NCBI RefSeq assembly: GCF_001428665.1
Contig: NZ_LMIJ01000011.1
Coordinates: forward strand, 185,859 to 249,858
DNA: 64,000 nucleotides
Origin: Acidovorax sp. Root219
GTDB taxonomy: Bacteria; Pseudomonadota; Gammaproteobacteria; Burkholderiales; Burkholderiaceae_C
Reading direction: 5' to 3'
Made by a program: the position numbers and the translations under genes. Below, in pieces: positions 34,028-42,945 of the stretch. Numbering within the stretch: the first letter of the stretch is position 1; each line of letters opens with the position of its first letter. The notes under the pieces were generated by a model. It ran no database searches. It was not told where the DNA came from and saw only the letters and a program-made list of their open reading frames with translations.

Positions 34028-35020
34028 ATGACGACGACACGACGCCACTTTGTTCACACCCTGGGCAGCGCCGCAGCCCTCGCAGCGCTTTATCCCCTGT
34101 CCTCCTTCGCGCAGGCGCTGGACCAGGTCAAGATCATGTACGGCTTTCCGGCCGGCAGCGCGGGCGACAGCGTGGCCCGCCGCGTGGCCGAGAAGCTGGG
34201 CGGCACGGCCTACAGCAAGAACCCGGGCTTCGTCGAGAACAAGCCCGGCGCCGGTGGCCGCATTGCGGTGGAAACGCTGAAGAACTCCCCCGCCGATGGC
34301 TCGGTGCTCACCCTGGCACCGGTATCGGCCCTGTCGGTGTATCCGCACATCTACCCCAAGCTCAGCTACAAGCCCGACGACGTGGTGCCTGTCTCCATCG
34401 GCGCGATCATGCACCACGGCCTGGCCGTGGGCCCGGCCGTGCCGGCCGAGGTGAAGACGCTCAAGGACTTCCTGGCCTGGGCCAAGGCCAATCCGGACAA
34501 GGCCAGCTACGGCTCGCCCGGCGCGGGCTCCATGCCCCACCTGCTGGGCGCGCTGCTGGGCATCCGTGCGGCAGTGGAGCTCAAGCACGTTCCCTACCGT
34601 GGCACCGTGCCCAGCATCACCGACCTGGTGGGCGGCCAGATCGCTGCCGCCATGAACCCCAGCGGCGACTACCTGCAGTACATGAAGACCGGCCGCGTGC
34701 GCGTGCTGGCCACCTCGGGCAAGAAGCGCTCGCCCTACCTGCCCGATGTGCCCACCTTCATCGAACTGGGCTACCCCGACGTGACGTCCGAGGAATGGTT
34801 CGGCTTCTACGCGCCGGCCAAGACGCCCGCCGCCACGCTGGCCAGCGCCAATGCCGCCATCACCGGCGCGCTCAAGGACAAGACCGTGATCGACGCGCTG
34901 GGCATCGTTGGCCTGGTGGCCCACGGCAGCACGCAGCAGGAGATGCTGGCCGACCAGAAGGCCGAGTTCGAGCGCTGGGGCCCGCTGGTCAAACAGATCG
35001 GGTTCACTTCAGAGTCTTGA
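34028..35020 (+). CDS. Bug/TTT-family solute-binding protein
   Basis: 330 residues. A Tat-like or Sec leader (TTTRRHFVHTLGSAAALAAL, then YPLSSFAQA) is followed by the Bug fold: VKIMYGFPAGSAGDSVARRV, VENKPGAGGRIAVETLKNSP, then YGSPGAGSMPHLLGALLGIR. Bug proteins are periplasmic receptors of tripartite tricarboxylate-type uptake; many are orphans and bind aromatic or dicarboxylic acids. No TctAB membrane genes are adjacent. By position it probably captures a hydroxycinnamate or a related acid. Confidence 0.85.
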   Translation: MTTTRRHFVHTLGSAAALAALYPLSSFAQALDQVKIMYGFPAGSAGDSVARRVAEKLGGTAYSKNPGFVENKPGAGGRIAVETLKNSPADGSVLTLAPVSALSVYPHIYPKLSYKPDDVVPVSIGAIMHHGLAVGPAVPAEVKTLKDFLAWAKANPDKASYGSPGAGSMPHLLGALLGIRAAVELKHVPYRGTVPSITDLVGGQIAAAMNPSGDYLQYMKTGRVRVLATSGKKRSPYLPDVPTFIELGYPDVTSEEWFGFYAPAKTPAATLASANAAITGALKDKTVIDALGIVGLVAHGSTQQEMLADQKAEFERWGPLVKQIGFTSES

Positions 35021-35030
35021 CTCTGGATTG

Positions 35031-35130
35031 GCTCCCCCCTGAGGCGCTGGCGCGCCTTCCCCCTGAGGGGGACGCCCCCGGTGGCCCGGCAAAGCCGGTT
35101 CCACGGTGGCGCTGGCCTTTGGCCGCGCCA
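35031..35130. repeat. Palindromic intergenic repeat of Comamonadaceae type
   Basis: A string of small inverted repeats fills the gap between the Bug gene and the acyl-CoA dehydrogenase: CCCCC-TGA-GGGGG (35059-35071), CCGGC-AAA-GCCGG (35086-35098) and TGGCGCTGGCC-TTT-GGCCGCGCCA (35107-35130). From memory, closely similar strings recur between genes in Acidovorax- and Delftia-like genomes. It could act as a transcript stabiliser or attenuator. Confidence 0.55.
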
Positions 35131-35176
35131 GTTGCGAAGGCCATGGGTTAACGACGGACAAGGACGCACGATCAGC

Positions 35177-36916
35177 ATGCAAGCACACCAGATCCTGGCC
35201 GATATCCAGCACCTGCTGACCGAAGTGCTCCAGGCGCCTTCGCAGTGGCAGGCGCTGGCGCCGTTTGCCGACACCGATGGCGGGCTGGCGGCGCAGGTGC
35301 TGGAGGAGGCCGCCAAGTTCGTGGACAGCGCCATCGCCCCGCTGCAGCGCACGGGCGACGAAGAGGGCTGCCACTTCGAGGCCGGCACCGTCACCACGCC
35401 CGCCGGTTTTCGCGCGGCCTACCAGGCCTTCTGGCAGGCCGGCTGGCCCTCGCTGGCCTGCGCGCCCGAAGACGGTGGCCAGGGCCTGCCCGCGGTGCTC
35501 GAATGCGTGCTGTTCGAATGGCTGGCTGGTGCCAACCATGGCTGGACCATGGCACCCGGCCTGCTGCACGGCGCCTACGAGTGCCTGCGCCACCATGGCA
35601 GCGAGGCCTTGAAGGCGCAGTACCTGCCGAAGATCGCCAGCGGCGAGTGGCTGGCCACCATGTGCCTGACCGAGGCCCATGCGGGCAGCGACCTGGGCCT
35701 GGTGCGCACGCGCGGCGTGCCCCAGCCTGATGGCAGCGTGCGCGTCAACGGCAGCAAGATCTTCATCTCGGGCGGCGAGCACGACCTGACCGACAACATC
35801 GTGCACCTGGTGCTGGCGCGCCTGCCCGATGCACCGGCGGGCCCCAAGGGGCTGTCGCTGTTCCTCGTGCCCAAGGTCTTGCCGAGCGGCGAGCGCAATG
35901 CCGTGGTGTGCGAACGCATCGAAGAGAAGATGGGCCTGCACGGCAGCCCCACCTGCGTGATGCGCTTCGACGACGCCACGGGCTGGCTGTTGGGCGAGCC
36001 CCACAAGGGCCTGGCCGCCATGTTCGTGATGATGAACGCCGCGCGCCTGCACGTGGGCCTGCAGGGCCTGGGCCTGCTCGAGGCGGCCTGGCAGAAGGCC
36101 AGCGCCTATGCGCACGAGCGCCGGCAGATGCGCGCTCCCAGGCCCATGGGCACAACGGCATCGCCGGGCCCTGATCCGATTGCCGAACACCCGGCCATGC
36201 GCCGCATCCTGCAGACACAGCGCGCCTGGATCGACGGCGGGCGCGTGCTGGCCTACCACACGGCCCTGCAGCTTGACGTGGCGCGCCACCACCCCGACGC
36301 GACCGAGCGCGCCGTGGCCCATCGCTGGTGCGCGCTGGTCACGCCCGTGCTCAAGGCCGCGCTGACCGACCAGGCCTTCCACGGCGCCAGCGCCTGCCTG
36401 CAGGTCTTCGGCGGCCACGGCTACGTGCGCGAATGGGGCATCGAGCAGATCGTGCGCGATGCGCGCGTGGCCATGATCTACGAGGGCACGAACGAGATCC
36501 AGGCCATCGACCTGCTGGTCCGCAAGGTGCTGGCCGATGGCGGCCAGGGCCTGTGTGCGCTGCTCGCATCCCTGCGTGCCGGCCTGCCCCCCGACGAAGC
36601 CGCCAACACCCGGCGCAATGCCCTGGCCGACACCACGCGCGCGCTGGCCGCCGCCGCCGCCACCCACCCCGAGCTGCCCTACTGGGTGGCCGACGACTAC
36701 CTGCGGGCCGTGGCCCTGGTGCTGCTGGAGTGGGCCTGGGCGCGTGTCGCCGCGGCACCCGCCAGCCATGGGCCGCGCTGGACTGAACCGGCGCAGGCAT
36801 GCAAGACCTGGGTGCTGCCCGAATTCGACATGCGCCTGGCCATCATTCGCCAGCGCCTGTCCACCGCTGCTGCCGACGTTCACCGACATACTGCGCCCGC
36901 CATGGCTGCCGCCTGA
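35177..36916 (+). CDS. Acyl-CoA dehydrogenase, long DmdC-like type
   Basis: 579 residues, longer than the usual 380-400 because of a C-terminal extension, as in the 3-methylmercaptopropionyl-CoA dehydrogenase (DmdC) group. Motifs: WLATMCLTEAHAGSDLGLVR (FAD/substrate signature 1), KIFISGGEHDLTDNIVHLVL, and ACLQVFGGHGYVREWGIEQI followed by IYEGTNEIQAIDLLVRK, the C-terminal signature. It would dehydrogenate an acyl-CoA, passing electrons to ETF; in this setting dihydroferuloyl- or dihydrocoumaroyl-CoA is a reasonable guess. ATG 35177 has AAGGA upstream. It shares strand and direction with the hydroxycinnamate operon. Confidence 0.88.
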   Translation: MQAHQILADIQHLLTEVLQAPSQWQALAPFADTDGGLAAQVLEEAAKFVDSAIAPLQRTGDEEGCHFEAGTVTTPAGFRAAYQAFWQAGWPSLACAPEDGGQGLPAVLECVLFEWLAGANHGWTMAPGLLHGAYECLRHHGSEALKAQYLPKIASGEWLATMCLTEAHAGSDLGLVRTRGVPQPDGSVRVNGSKIFISGGEHDLTDNIVHLVLARLPDAPAGPKGLSLFLVPKVLPSGERNAVVCERIEEKMGLHGSPTCVMRFDDATGWLLGEPHKGLAAMFVMMNAARLHVGLQGLGLLEAAWQKASAYAHERRQMRAPRPMGTTASPGPDPIAEHPAMRRILQTQRAWIDGGRVLAYHTALQLDVARHHPDATERAVAHRWCALVTPVLKAALTDQAFHGASACLQVFGGHGYVREWGIEQIVRDARVAMIYEGTNEIQAIDLLVRKVLADGGQGLCALLASLRAGLPPDEAANTRRNALADTTRALAAAAATHPELPYWVADDYLRAVALVLLEWAWARVAAAPASHGPRWTEPAQACKTWVLPEFDMRLAIIRQRLSTAAADVHRHTAPAMAAA

Positions 36917-37023
36917 CGGTCCACGCCTTTTCTCTCTTTGCTTTCCCCATCCCACAGCGCTTCGAGGCCGCGCTGCGGGTCTGCCTGCCTGCGCCTTGCG
37001 ACAACACACGAGGAGACAACACC

Positions 37024-38781
37024 ATGAAGACGAATGAGGGTATCTGGAGAATGCACCGTGGCCTGGGCCGCCCCCTGGCACTGGCCGCCCTGCCCGCCGC
37101 GGTATCGCTGCTGCTGGCCGGCTGCGGCGGATCCGACGGGGGGCTGCGGCAGCTCTCGGCGGCCTCGCCAGGCACGCTGCAGTCCTGCGCGAACCTGGCC
37201 ACCACGCTGGCCCTGCCCAATACGCGCATCGCCTCCGCCGTGCCCGTGGCCGAGGGCGAACTCAAGGCCACCGGCGTGAACACCCCCATCCCGGCGCACT
37301 GCCTGGTCAAGGGGGCCATGAACCAGCGCACCAGCGCGGTCGATGGCGCGAGCTATGCCATCGGCTTCGAGATGCGCATGCCCGTGGCCTGGAACGGCCG
37401 CTTCCTCTACCAGGCCAACGGCGGGCTCGATGGCAGCGTGGTCACGGCCCTGGGCGCGACCAGCGGCGCGGCACCCGTCGCGCCGGCGCTGAGCCAGGGC
37501 TTCGCGGTGCTCAGCTCGGACGCGGGCCACAGCGCGCCCACGCCCTTCTTCGGCGTGGACCCGCAGGCCCGGCTGGACTATGGCTACCAGGCCGTGGGCA
37601 GCCTCACGCCCATGGCCAAGGACCTTATCAAGAGCGCCTACGGCAAGGCACCCGACCGCTCGTATTTTGCGGGCTGCTCCAACGGCGGGCGCCACGCCAT
37701 GGTGGCGGCATCACGCTATGCGGACCAGTACGACGGCATCCTGGCCGGGAACCCGGGCTTTCACCTGCCCAAGGCCGCCACCACGCAGCTGTGGAAGGCC
37801 CAGCAGTACGCCAAGGTCTCCACCCCGGACGCCAGCGGCCAGCCCGACCTGAACACTTCGGTGACCGCAGCCGAGTACAGGCTGCTGGGTAGCCGCATCC
37901 TCGCCAAGTGCGATGCGCTGGACGGTGTCACCGACGGACAGGTGAACGACGTGGCGGCCTGCCAGGGCGCCTTCAACCTGCAAACCGACGTGCCCAGTTG
38001 CAGCGCCGGTGCCGCGCGGGACGGGACCTGCCTGACGCCAGCGCAGAAGAACGTGCTGGCCGACATCTTCGCCGGCCCGAAGAACAGCAAGGGCGAGGCG
38101 CTGTACACCGGCACCTGGTTCGACCCGGGCGTGGGCGGCGTCAACTTCGCACAGTGGCACCTGGGCTCGCCCGCCACGCGCGATGCCGGCGCCGTGGCCT
38201 TCATCTTCACTTCGCCGCCCTCCTCCGTGACGGCCTTCGGTGCCACCACGGGCCTGCAGTACGCGCTGAACTTCAGCATGGAGACCGACTACCCGAAGAT
38301 GTTCGCCACCAGCGCGCTCTACCCCGAGTCGCCCTGGTCCTTCATGACGCCACCCAACGAGGCCGATCTGGGCGCCTTGAAGGAACGCGGTGCCAAGATG
38401 ATGGTCTACCACGGTGTGGCCGACGGCGTGTTCTCGCCCGTGGACACCGCCAACTGGATGGACCGGCTGCAGGCCAACCACAAGGGCGATGCCGCCAGCT
38501 TTGCACGCCTGTACATGGTGCCCGGCATGAACCACTGCTCGGGTGGCCCCGCCACCGACCAGTTCGACATGCTGGCGCCGCTGGTGCAGTGGGTGGAACA
38601 GGGCAAGGCGCCCGATACCGTGCTGGCCCAGGCCCGCGGCGCCGGTGCCAATGTGGTCAACACCGAATTGCCCGCCAGTTGGTCGGCCAACCGCACCCGC
38701 CCGCTGTGCGTCTACCCCAAGGTGGCGCGCTACAACGGCACGGGAGATGTGGAGAGCGCTAGCAGCTTCAGCTGCCGGTGA
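37024..38781 (+). CDS. Tannase/feruloyl esterase family lipoprotein
   Basis: 585 residues. A lipobox (LLLAGCGG) ends the signal peptide, so it should be lipid-anchored outside the cytoplasm. The tannase-family nucleophile is in YFAGCSNGGRHAMVAASRY; the Asp is in YHGVADGVFSPVDTANW and the His in MVPGMNHCSGGPATDQFD. Together they form the CS-D-HC arrangement, with a disulfide linking the two Cys next to Ser and His. The family cleaves ester-bound gallate, ferulate or coumarate. It would release hydroxycinnamates for the adjacent CoA-dependent pathway. GAGGAG precedes ATG 37024. Confidence 0.88.
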   Translation: MKTNEGIWRMHRGLGRPLALAALPAAVSLLLAGCGGSDGGLRQLSAASPGTLQSCANLATTLALPNTRIASAVPVAEGELKATGVNTPIPAHCLVKGAMNQRTSAVDGASYAIGFEMRMPVAWNGRFLYQANGGLDGSVVTALGATSGAAPVAPALSQGFAVLSSDAGHSAPTPFFGVDPQARLDYGYQAVGSLTPMAKDLIKSAYGKAPDRSYFAGCSNGGRHAMVAASRYADQYDGILAGNPGFHLPKAATTQLWKAQQYAKVSTPDASGQPDLNTSVTAAEYRLLGSRILAKCDALDGVTDGQVNDVAACQGAFNLQTDVPSCSAGAARDGTCLTPAQKNVLADIFAGPKNSKGEALYTGTWFDPGVGGVNFAQWHLGSPATRDAGAVAFIFTSPPSSVTAFGATTGLQYALNFSMETDYPKMFATSALYPESPWSFMTPPNEADLGALKERGAKMMVYHGVADGVFSPVDTANWMDRLQANHKGDAASFARLYMVPGMNHCSGGPATDQFDMLAPLVQWVEQGKAPDTVLAQARGAGANVVNTELPASWSANRTRPLCVYPKVARYNGTGDVESASSFSCR

Positions 38782-38786
38782 TGTAA

Positions 38787-38813
38787 CTTGCCAATAGCCG
38801 GGCTATTGGCAAG
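38787..38813. terminator. Strong hairpin after the esterase gene
   Basis: CTTGCCAATAG-CCGGG-CTATTGGCAAG is a perfect 11-bp stem six bases after the esterase stop. It lacks a T-tract on either side, so it may be a transcript-protecting hairpin or a factor-assisted terminator between the converging operons. Confidence 0.55.
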
Positions 38814-38907
38814 CCGTGCGACAAGGCAGGCACCGCATGCCGGGGCCAGCCCGAAGGGAAAGCCTGCAGCGCGGGGGTGAAATGAATGATGACACGCCCT
38901 GGCGCCC

Positions 38908-40401
38908 TCAGACCAGCATGAAGCGGTGGATGCTCCGCCCCTGTGAGTCCACCGCCACGGTCACCGGAAAGTCCACCACCTCGAACTCATGGATGGCCTC
39001 CATGCCCAGGTCGGCGAAGGCCAGCACGCGTGCCTTGCGGATGGAGCGCGACAGCAGGTAGGCCGCGCCGCCCGTCGCCGCCAGGTAGGCACCCCCATGA
39101 CGGCGAATGGAGGCAATGGCCTCGGGCCCGCGCTCGGCCTTGCCCACCATGGCCAGCAACCCGGTCTGCGCCAGCAGCGGCTCCACGAAGCGGTCCATGC
39201 GCGTGGCGGTGGTCGGGCCGGCCGGGCCCACGGCTTCGCCCGCCACGGCATCCACCGGGCCCACGTAGTAGATGGTGCGGCCGCGCAGGTCCACCGGCAA
39301 CGGCTCGCCACGCTGCAGCAGGTCCACCAAGCGCTTGTGCGCCGCGTCGCGCGCGGTGAGCAGGGTGCCCGTGAGCAACAGGGTCTGGCCGACCTTCCAT
39401 TGGCCGACCTCGGCGCGGTCCAGCGCATCGAGGTCCACGCGCACCGCGTCTTGCACCACGAAGCTATCGGGAATGCCGTCCCACGCATCGAGCGACAGCT
39501 CCGGCAGGGGTGCCGGCCCCGTGCCATCGAGCGTGAGGCGCAGGTAGCGCGTGGCGGCGCAGTTGGGGATCAGCGCCACGGGAATCGTGGCCGCATGGCA
39601 GGGCGCGGTGCGTACCTTCACGTCGAGCACGGCCGACAGGCCGCCGAGCCCCTGGGCGCCGATGCCCAGGGCATTGCTGCGCGCATGCAAGTCCAGGCGC
39701 AGTGCCTCTTCGGGCGTGGCTGCGCCACGCGCACACAGTTCGTCGATGTCGATGGCATCGAACAGCGACCGCTTGGCCAGCAGCATGGCCTGCTCGGGGC
39801 TGCCGCCGATACCGATGCCCAGCACCCCTGGTGGGCACCAGCCGGCGCCCATGCCTGGCAGCTGCGCCAGCACCCAGTCGGCCACGCTGTCGCTGGGGTT
39901 CAGCGTGGCAAAGCGCGCCTTGACGTCGCCGCCGCCGCCCTTGGCCACCACCAGCAGCTCCAGCGCATCGCCCTCCACGAGTTCGCAATGCACGATGGCG
40001 GGCGTGTTGTCGCGCGTGTTGGTGCGTGCGCCCAGCGGGTCGGCCACCATGGTGGCGCGCAGCGGGTTCGTAGGGTCGCCATAGGCGGTGCGCACCGCGT
40101 CGTCGACCACGGCCTGCAGGCTGCGCAGCGGCGCGCCGTCGTGCCGGATGAAAGCCACGCCGGCACCCAGGCGCAGGAACACCTGGGCCACGCCCGTGTC
40201 CTGGCACAGCGGGCGGCGGCCCAGCGCCGCCATGCGGCTGTTGACCAGCAACTGGCCCATGGCCGCGCGCGCCGGGGCATGGGTTTCGGCCGCATGGGCG
40301 CGCCGCAGTGCGCGCACGAAGTCGGGCGGATGCCGGTGGCTGATGAACTGCAGCGCCTGGGCGATGCTGGTGGCCAAGTCTTCCTGCGCGATGCGGGTCA
40401 T
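38908..40401 (-). CDS. Class I (Fe-S) fumarate hydratase family, fused alpha/beta
   Basis: 497 residues joining the N-terminal (alpha) and C-terminal (beta) domains of class I fumarases and L-tartrate dehydratases. Cysteines suited to a [4Fe-4S] cluster occur in RRPLCQDTGVAQ, GAGWCPPGVLG and IPNCAATRYL. The beta part carries GRTIYYVGPVDAVAGEAVGP and TTATRMDRFVEPLL. It should interconvert fumarate and malate, or a substituted analogue. It starts 3 bases after the stop of the Bug gene and is third in the lyase-Bug-fumarase operon, so it probably processes fumarate released by the lyase. Confidence 0.85.
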   Translation of the reverse strand: MTRIAQEDLATSIAQALQFISHRHPPDFVRALRRAHAAETHAPARAAMGQLLVNSRMAALGRRPLCQDTGVAQVFLRLGAGVAFIRHDGAPLRSLQAVVDDAVRTAYGDPTNPLRATMVADPLGARTNTRDNTPAIVHCELVEGDALELLVVAKGGGGDVKARFATLNPSDSVADWVLAQLPGMGAGWCPPGVLGIGIGGSPEQAMLLAKRSLFDAIDIDELCARGAATPEEALRLDLHARSNALGIGAQGLGGLSAVLDVKVRTAPCHAATIPVALIPNCAATRYLRLTLDGTGPAPLPELSLDAWDGIPDSFVVQDAVRVDLDALDRAEVGQWKVGQTLLLTGTLLTARDAAHKRLVDLLQRGEPLPVDLRGRTIYYVGPVDAVAGEAVGPAGPTTATRMDRFVEPLLAQTGLLAMVGKAERGPEAIASIRRHGGAYLAATGGAAYLLSRSIRKARVLAFADLGMEAIHEFEVVDFPVTVAVDSQGRSIHRFMLV

Positions 40402-40404
40402 GGC

Positions 40405-41388
40405 TCAGTCGATCTGGATCTTGGCGTCGGTCGCCACCTTGCGCCATTTCTCCACCTCGGCTGCCGTGTGTTTGGCAAAGGCCTCGGGCGCGTACTGCGC
40501 CTCGGGCAGCAGGTGGATGCCCTGCGCCACCATGCGCGCCGTCCAGGGCTTGTCGGCCAGGGCCTTGATGTAGGCCTGGTGCAGCTTTTGCACCATGTCC
40601 TTGGGCACACCCTTGGGTGCGTACAGGCCGTACCAGGTGGCGGCCTCGAAGCCGGGCAGGGTCTTGTCGGCCAGCACGGGCACGTTGGGGTACTGCTGCG
40701 GCATGGGGGTGAGCGAGGTCAGCGCAATCGCGTTGAGCCGCCCGCCCGTGACCTGGGGCAGCGCCGTGTTGCTCTGGTCGAACATGGCCTCCACCTGCCC
40801 GCCCACCAGGTCGTTCATGGCCGGGGCCGCGCCCTTGTACGAGATGGACGTGACCTCGATGCCGGCGCGCGACTCGAACAGCGCGGCGATCAGGTGCGAG
40901 GTGGAGCCCACGCCGGCATTGCCGAAGTTGATCTTGCGCGGATTGGCCTTGGCCGCCGCGATCAACTCGGCCGCCGTCTTGTAGGGCGAGCTCTTGGGCA
41001 CCAGCAGCACCAGCGGTGTGTCCGGGAAGCGGAACACCGCATCGAAGTCCTTGACCGGATCGTAGGCCAGCTTCTTGTAGAGCGACGGCGCCGCGCCCAT
41101 GTAGCCCATGTGGCCGACCAGGAAGGTGTAGCCGTCGGGCGTGGCCTTGGCCGCCTTGGCGGCGCCGATGGTGCCGCCCGCGCCCGCCGCGTTCTCGATG
41201 ACGATGGACTGGCCGATCTGGCGGCCCACCTTGTCGGCGATGTCGCGCGCCATGGCGTCGGTGGGCCCGCCCGCCGCGAACGGCACGACCCAGGTGAGCG
41301 GCTTGGCGGGCCAGGCCTGCTGGGCGTGGGCGAAGGCGGCGGCGCACAGCAATGCGGCGGCGGCACCGAGGACTTGGGCGGTGTTCAT
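40405..41388 (-). CDS. Bug/TTT-family solute-binding protein
   Basis: 327 residues from MNTAQVLGAAAALLCAAAFA, a Sec signal peptide ending AHAQQAWP. Bug motifs: LTWVVPFAAGGPTDAMARDI, VIENAAGAGGTIGAAKAAKA, INFGNAGVGSTSHLIAALF, GIEVTSISYKGAAPAMNDLV. AGGAGA upstream supports the start at 41388; the frame continues far upstream but into the lyase gene. As the middle gene of the operon it probably binds the acid that the lyase cleaves. No TctA/TctB genes are adjacent. Confidence 0.88.
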   Translation of the reverse strand: MNTAQVLGAAAALLCAAAFAHAQQAWPAKPLTWVVPFAAGGPTDAMARDIADKVGRQIGQSIVIENAAGAGGTIGAAKAAKATPDGYTFLVGHMGYMGAAPSLYKKLAYDPVKDFDAVFRFPDTPLVLLVPKSSPYKTAAELIAAAKANPRKINFGNAGVGSTSHLIAALFESRAGIEVTSISYKGAAPAMNDLVGGQVEAMFDQSNTALPQVTGGRLNAIALTSLTPMPQQYPNVPVLADKTLPGFEAATWYGLYAPKGVPKDMVQKLHQAYIKALADKPWTARMVAQGIHLLPEAQYAPEAFAKHTAAEVEKWRKVATDAKIQID

Positions 41389-41452
41389 GGACTTGTCTCC
41401 TGCAATGGTTGTGGGATGGAACGGAAAGCGCAAGCGGGGAATCAGGCGGGGC

Positions 41453-42829
41453 TCAGTGGCCGAGCGCGGCCGAGGCGGCCAGGGCGCGGTCCACCATGGC
41501 GGGCGCCAGGCCCAGGTAGTTGGCGGGGTCGGTGAGCCGGTCGATGGTGGCGCGGTCGACGTGGCGCATGACCTCGGGCAGCGCGGCCAGCGCCTCGGCC
41601 AGCGTGCCGCCATGTTCGTTGACGGTGCGGCAGGCGTCGTAGACCACGTCGTGCGCCTGCTGGCGACCCATGGCCGGCGCCAGGCCCATCATCACGGCCT
41701 CGGCCACGATCAGGCCCCGGCTGATCCCCAGGTTACCGCGCATGCGCGCCTCGTCCACGATGAGGCCGCCGAGCGCGAACTTCGCCTGGTGCAGCGCGCC
41801 GGCGGTGAGGATGAAGCTCTCGGGCAGCGCCAGCCACTCGGCATGCCAGGGGCCGGTGGCACGCTCGAAGTCCTGCACCATGGCATCGACCATCAGCCCC
41901 GCGTGCTGGCGCACGGCCTTGGAGGCCGCCAGCATCAGCTCGCTGGAGATCGGGTTGCGCTTTTGCGGCATGGTGCTGCTAGCGCCCCGGCCCTTCACGA
42001 AGGGCTCGTAGACCTCGCCGAACTCGGTGGAGGCCATGATCATGATGTCCAGCGCGATCTTGCCCAGCGAGCCGGTGACCAGGGCCAGCAGATTGACGGC
42101 CTCGGCGAAGCCGTCGCGCGCCACATGCCAGGTGGTCAGGGGCACGGCCAGGCCCAGTTCGTCGGCCAGCGCGGCCTGCACTTCGAAGCCCTTGTCACCC
42201 AGCGATGCCAGCGTGCCGGCAGCCCCGGCGAACTGCACCACCAGCACGCGCTTGCGCAGTTCGGCCAGGCGCTCCTGGTGGCGGTCGAACATGGCCAGCC
42301 AGATGGCCACCTTGTAGCCGAAGGTCACGGGCAGCGCCTGCTGCAGGTGGGTGCGGCCGGCCATGGGCGTGTCACGGTGCTTCGCGGCCAGCGCGGCGAG
42401 GATGCCGCGCAGCGCGCGGATGTCGGCCTCCACCAGCGCCAGCCCGTCGCGCAGTTGCAGCACGTTGGCCGTGTCCATGATGTCCTGGGTGGTGGCGCCC
42501 CAGTGCACGTAGCGCCCGGCCTCGCCGCACATCTCTACCAACTGGTGCACCAGCGGCAGGATGGGGTAGCCGACGATGTCGGTCTCGTGGCGCATGTGGT
42601 CGAAGTCCACGCGGTCCAGTCGCGAGTCGCGCGCGATGGCCTCGGCCGCCTCGGCCGGGATCACGCCGCAGCGCGCCTCGGCCCGCGCCAGCGCCACCTC
42701 CACCTCGATGTAGCGGGCGATCAGGGTGTGGTCGGAGAACACCTCGCGCATGCGGGGCGTGCCGAAGGCGTCGCGGAACAGCACCGAGTCGAGCACCGTG
42801 CTGGCAGGGGAAAACGAGGAGGAGGACAT
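41453..42829 (-). CDS. Fumarase/aspartase-superfamily lyase (PcaB/adenylosuccinate lyase-like)
   Basis: 458 residues. It carries the superfamily signature GRGASSTMPQKRNPISSELM with the catalytic Ser loop, plus HWGATTQDIMDTANVLQLRD and MAGRTHLQQALPVTFGYKVA. This resembles PcaB (3-carboxy-cis,cis-muconate cycloisomerase) and adenylosuccinate-type C-N lyases. With a co-transcribed fumarase and an acid receptor, a C-N or C-O lyase releasing fumarate is more likely than a protocatechuate role; no other pca genes are present. The ATG at 42829 is preferred over 42880, which lies inside the operator region. It is divergent from the GntR regulator. Confidence 0.82.
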   Translation of the reverse strand: MSSSSFSPASTVLDSVLFRDAFGTPRMREVFSDHTLIARYIEVEVALARAEARCGVIPAEAAEAIARDSRLDRVDFDHMRHETDIVGYPILPLVHQLVEMCGEAGRYVHWGATTQDIMDTANVLQLRDGLALVEADIRALRGILAALAAKHRDTPMAGRTHLQQALPVTFGYKVAIWLAMFDRHQERLAELRKRVLVVQFAGAAGTLASLGDKGFEVQAALADELGLAVPLTTWHVARDGFAEAVNLLALVTGSLGKIALDIMIMASTEFGEVYEPFVKGRGASSTMPQKRNPISSELMLAASKAVRQHAGLMVDAMVQDFERATGPWHAEWLALPESFILTAGALHQAKFALGGLIVDEARMRGNLGISRGLIVAEAVMMGLAPAMGRQQAHDVVYDACRTVNEHGGTLAEALAALPEVMRHVDRATIDRLTDPANYLGLAPAMVDRALAASAALGH

Positions 42830-42852
42830 GGCGGCCTGGATATGTTGATAAA

Positions 42853-42905
42853 ATACGAACATATATAAATGTTCGAACAAATAGACTGTAAATATGTTCG
42901 AACAA
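42853..42905. promoter_or_regulatory. Repeated TGTTCGAACA operators in the lyase/GntR promoter
   Basis: Two perfect palindromes TGTTCGAACA lie at 42871-42880 and 42896-42905, 25 bases apart. A third, degenerate copy (AATACGAACA) lies at 42853-42862. The stretch is markedly A+T-rich compared with its GC-rich surroundings. These are the expected binding sites for the divergently encoded GntR protein. Confidence 0.65.
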
Positions 42906-42945
42906 AACTCGATTTGGGGTTTTCCCTGAGCAGGAGCCTGTCCGC

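Noticed and set aside
35009..37081. A 690-codon minus-strand frame opposite the acyl-CoA dehydrogenase
   Set aside because: Opposite-strand shadow; the plus-strand protein carries all acyl-CoA dehydrogenase signatures.
41453..42829. Assigning the lyase as PcaB of the protocatechuate pathway
   Set aside because: Sequence is compatible, but no other pca gene is present and it is co-transcribed with a fumarase and an acid receptor; only the superfamily is claimed.
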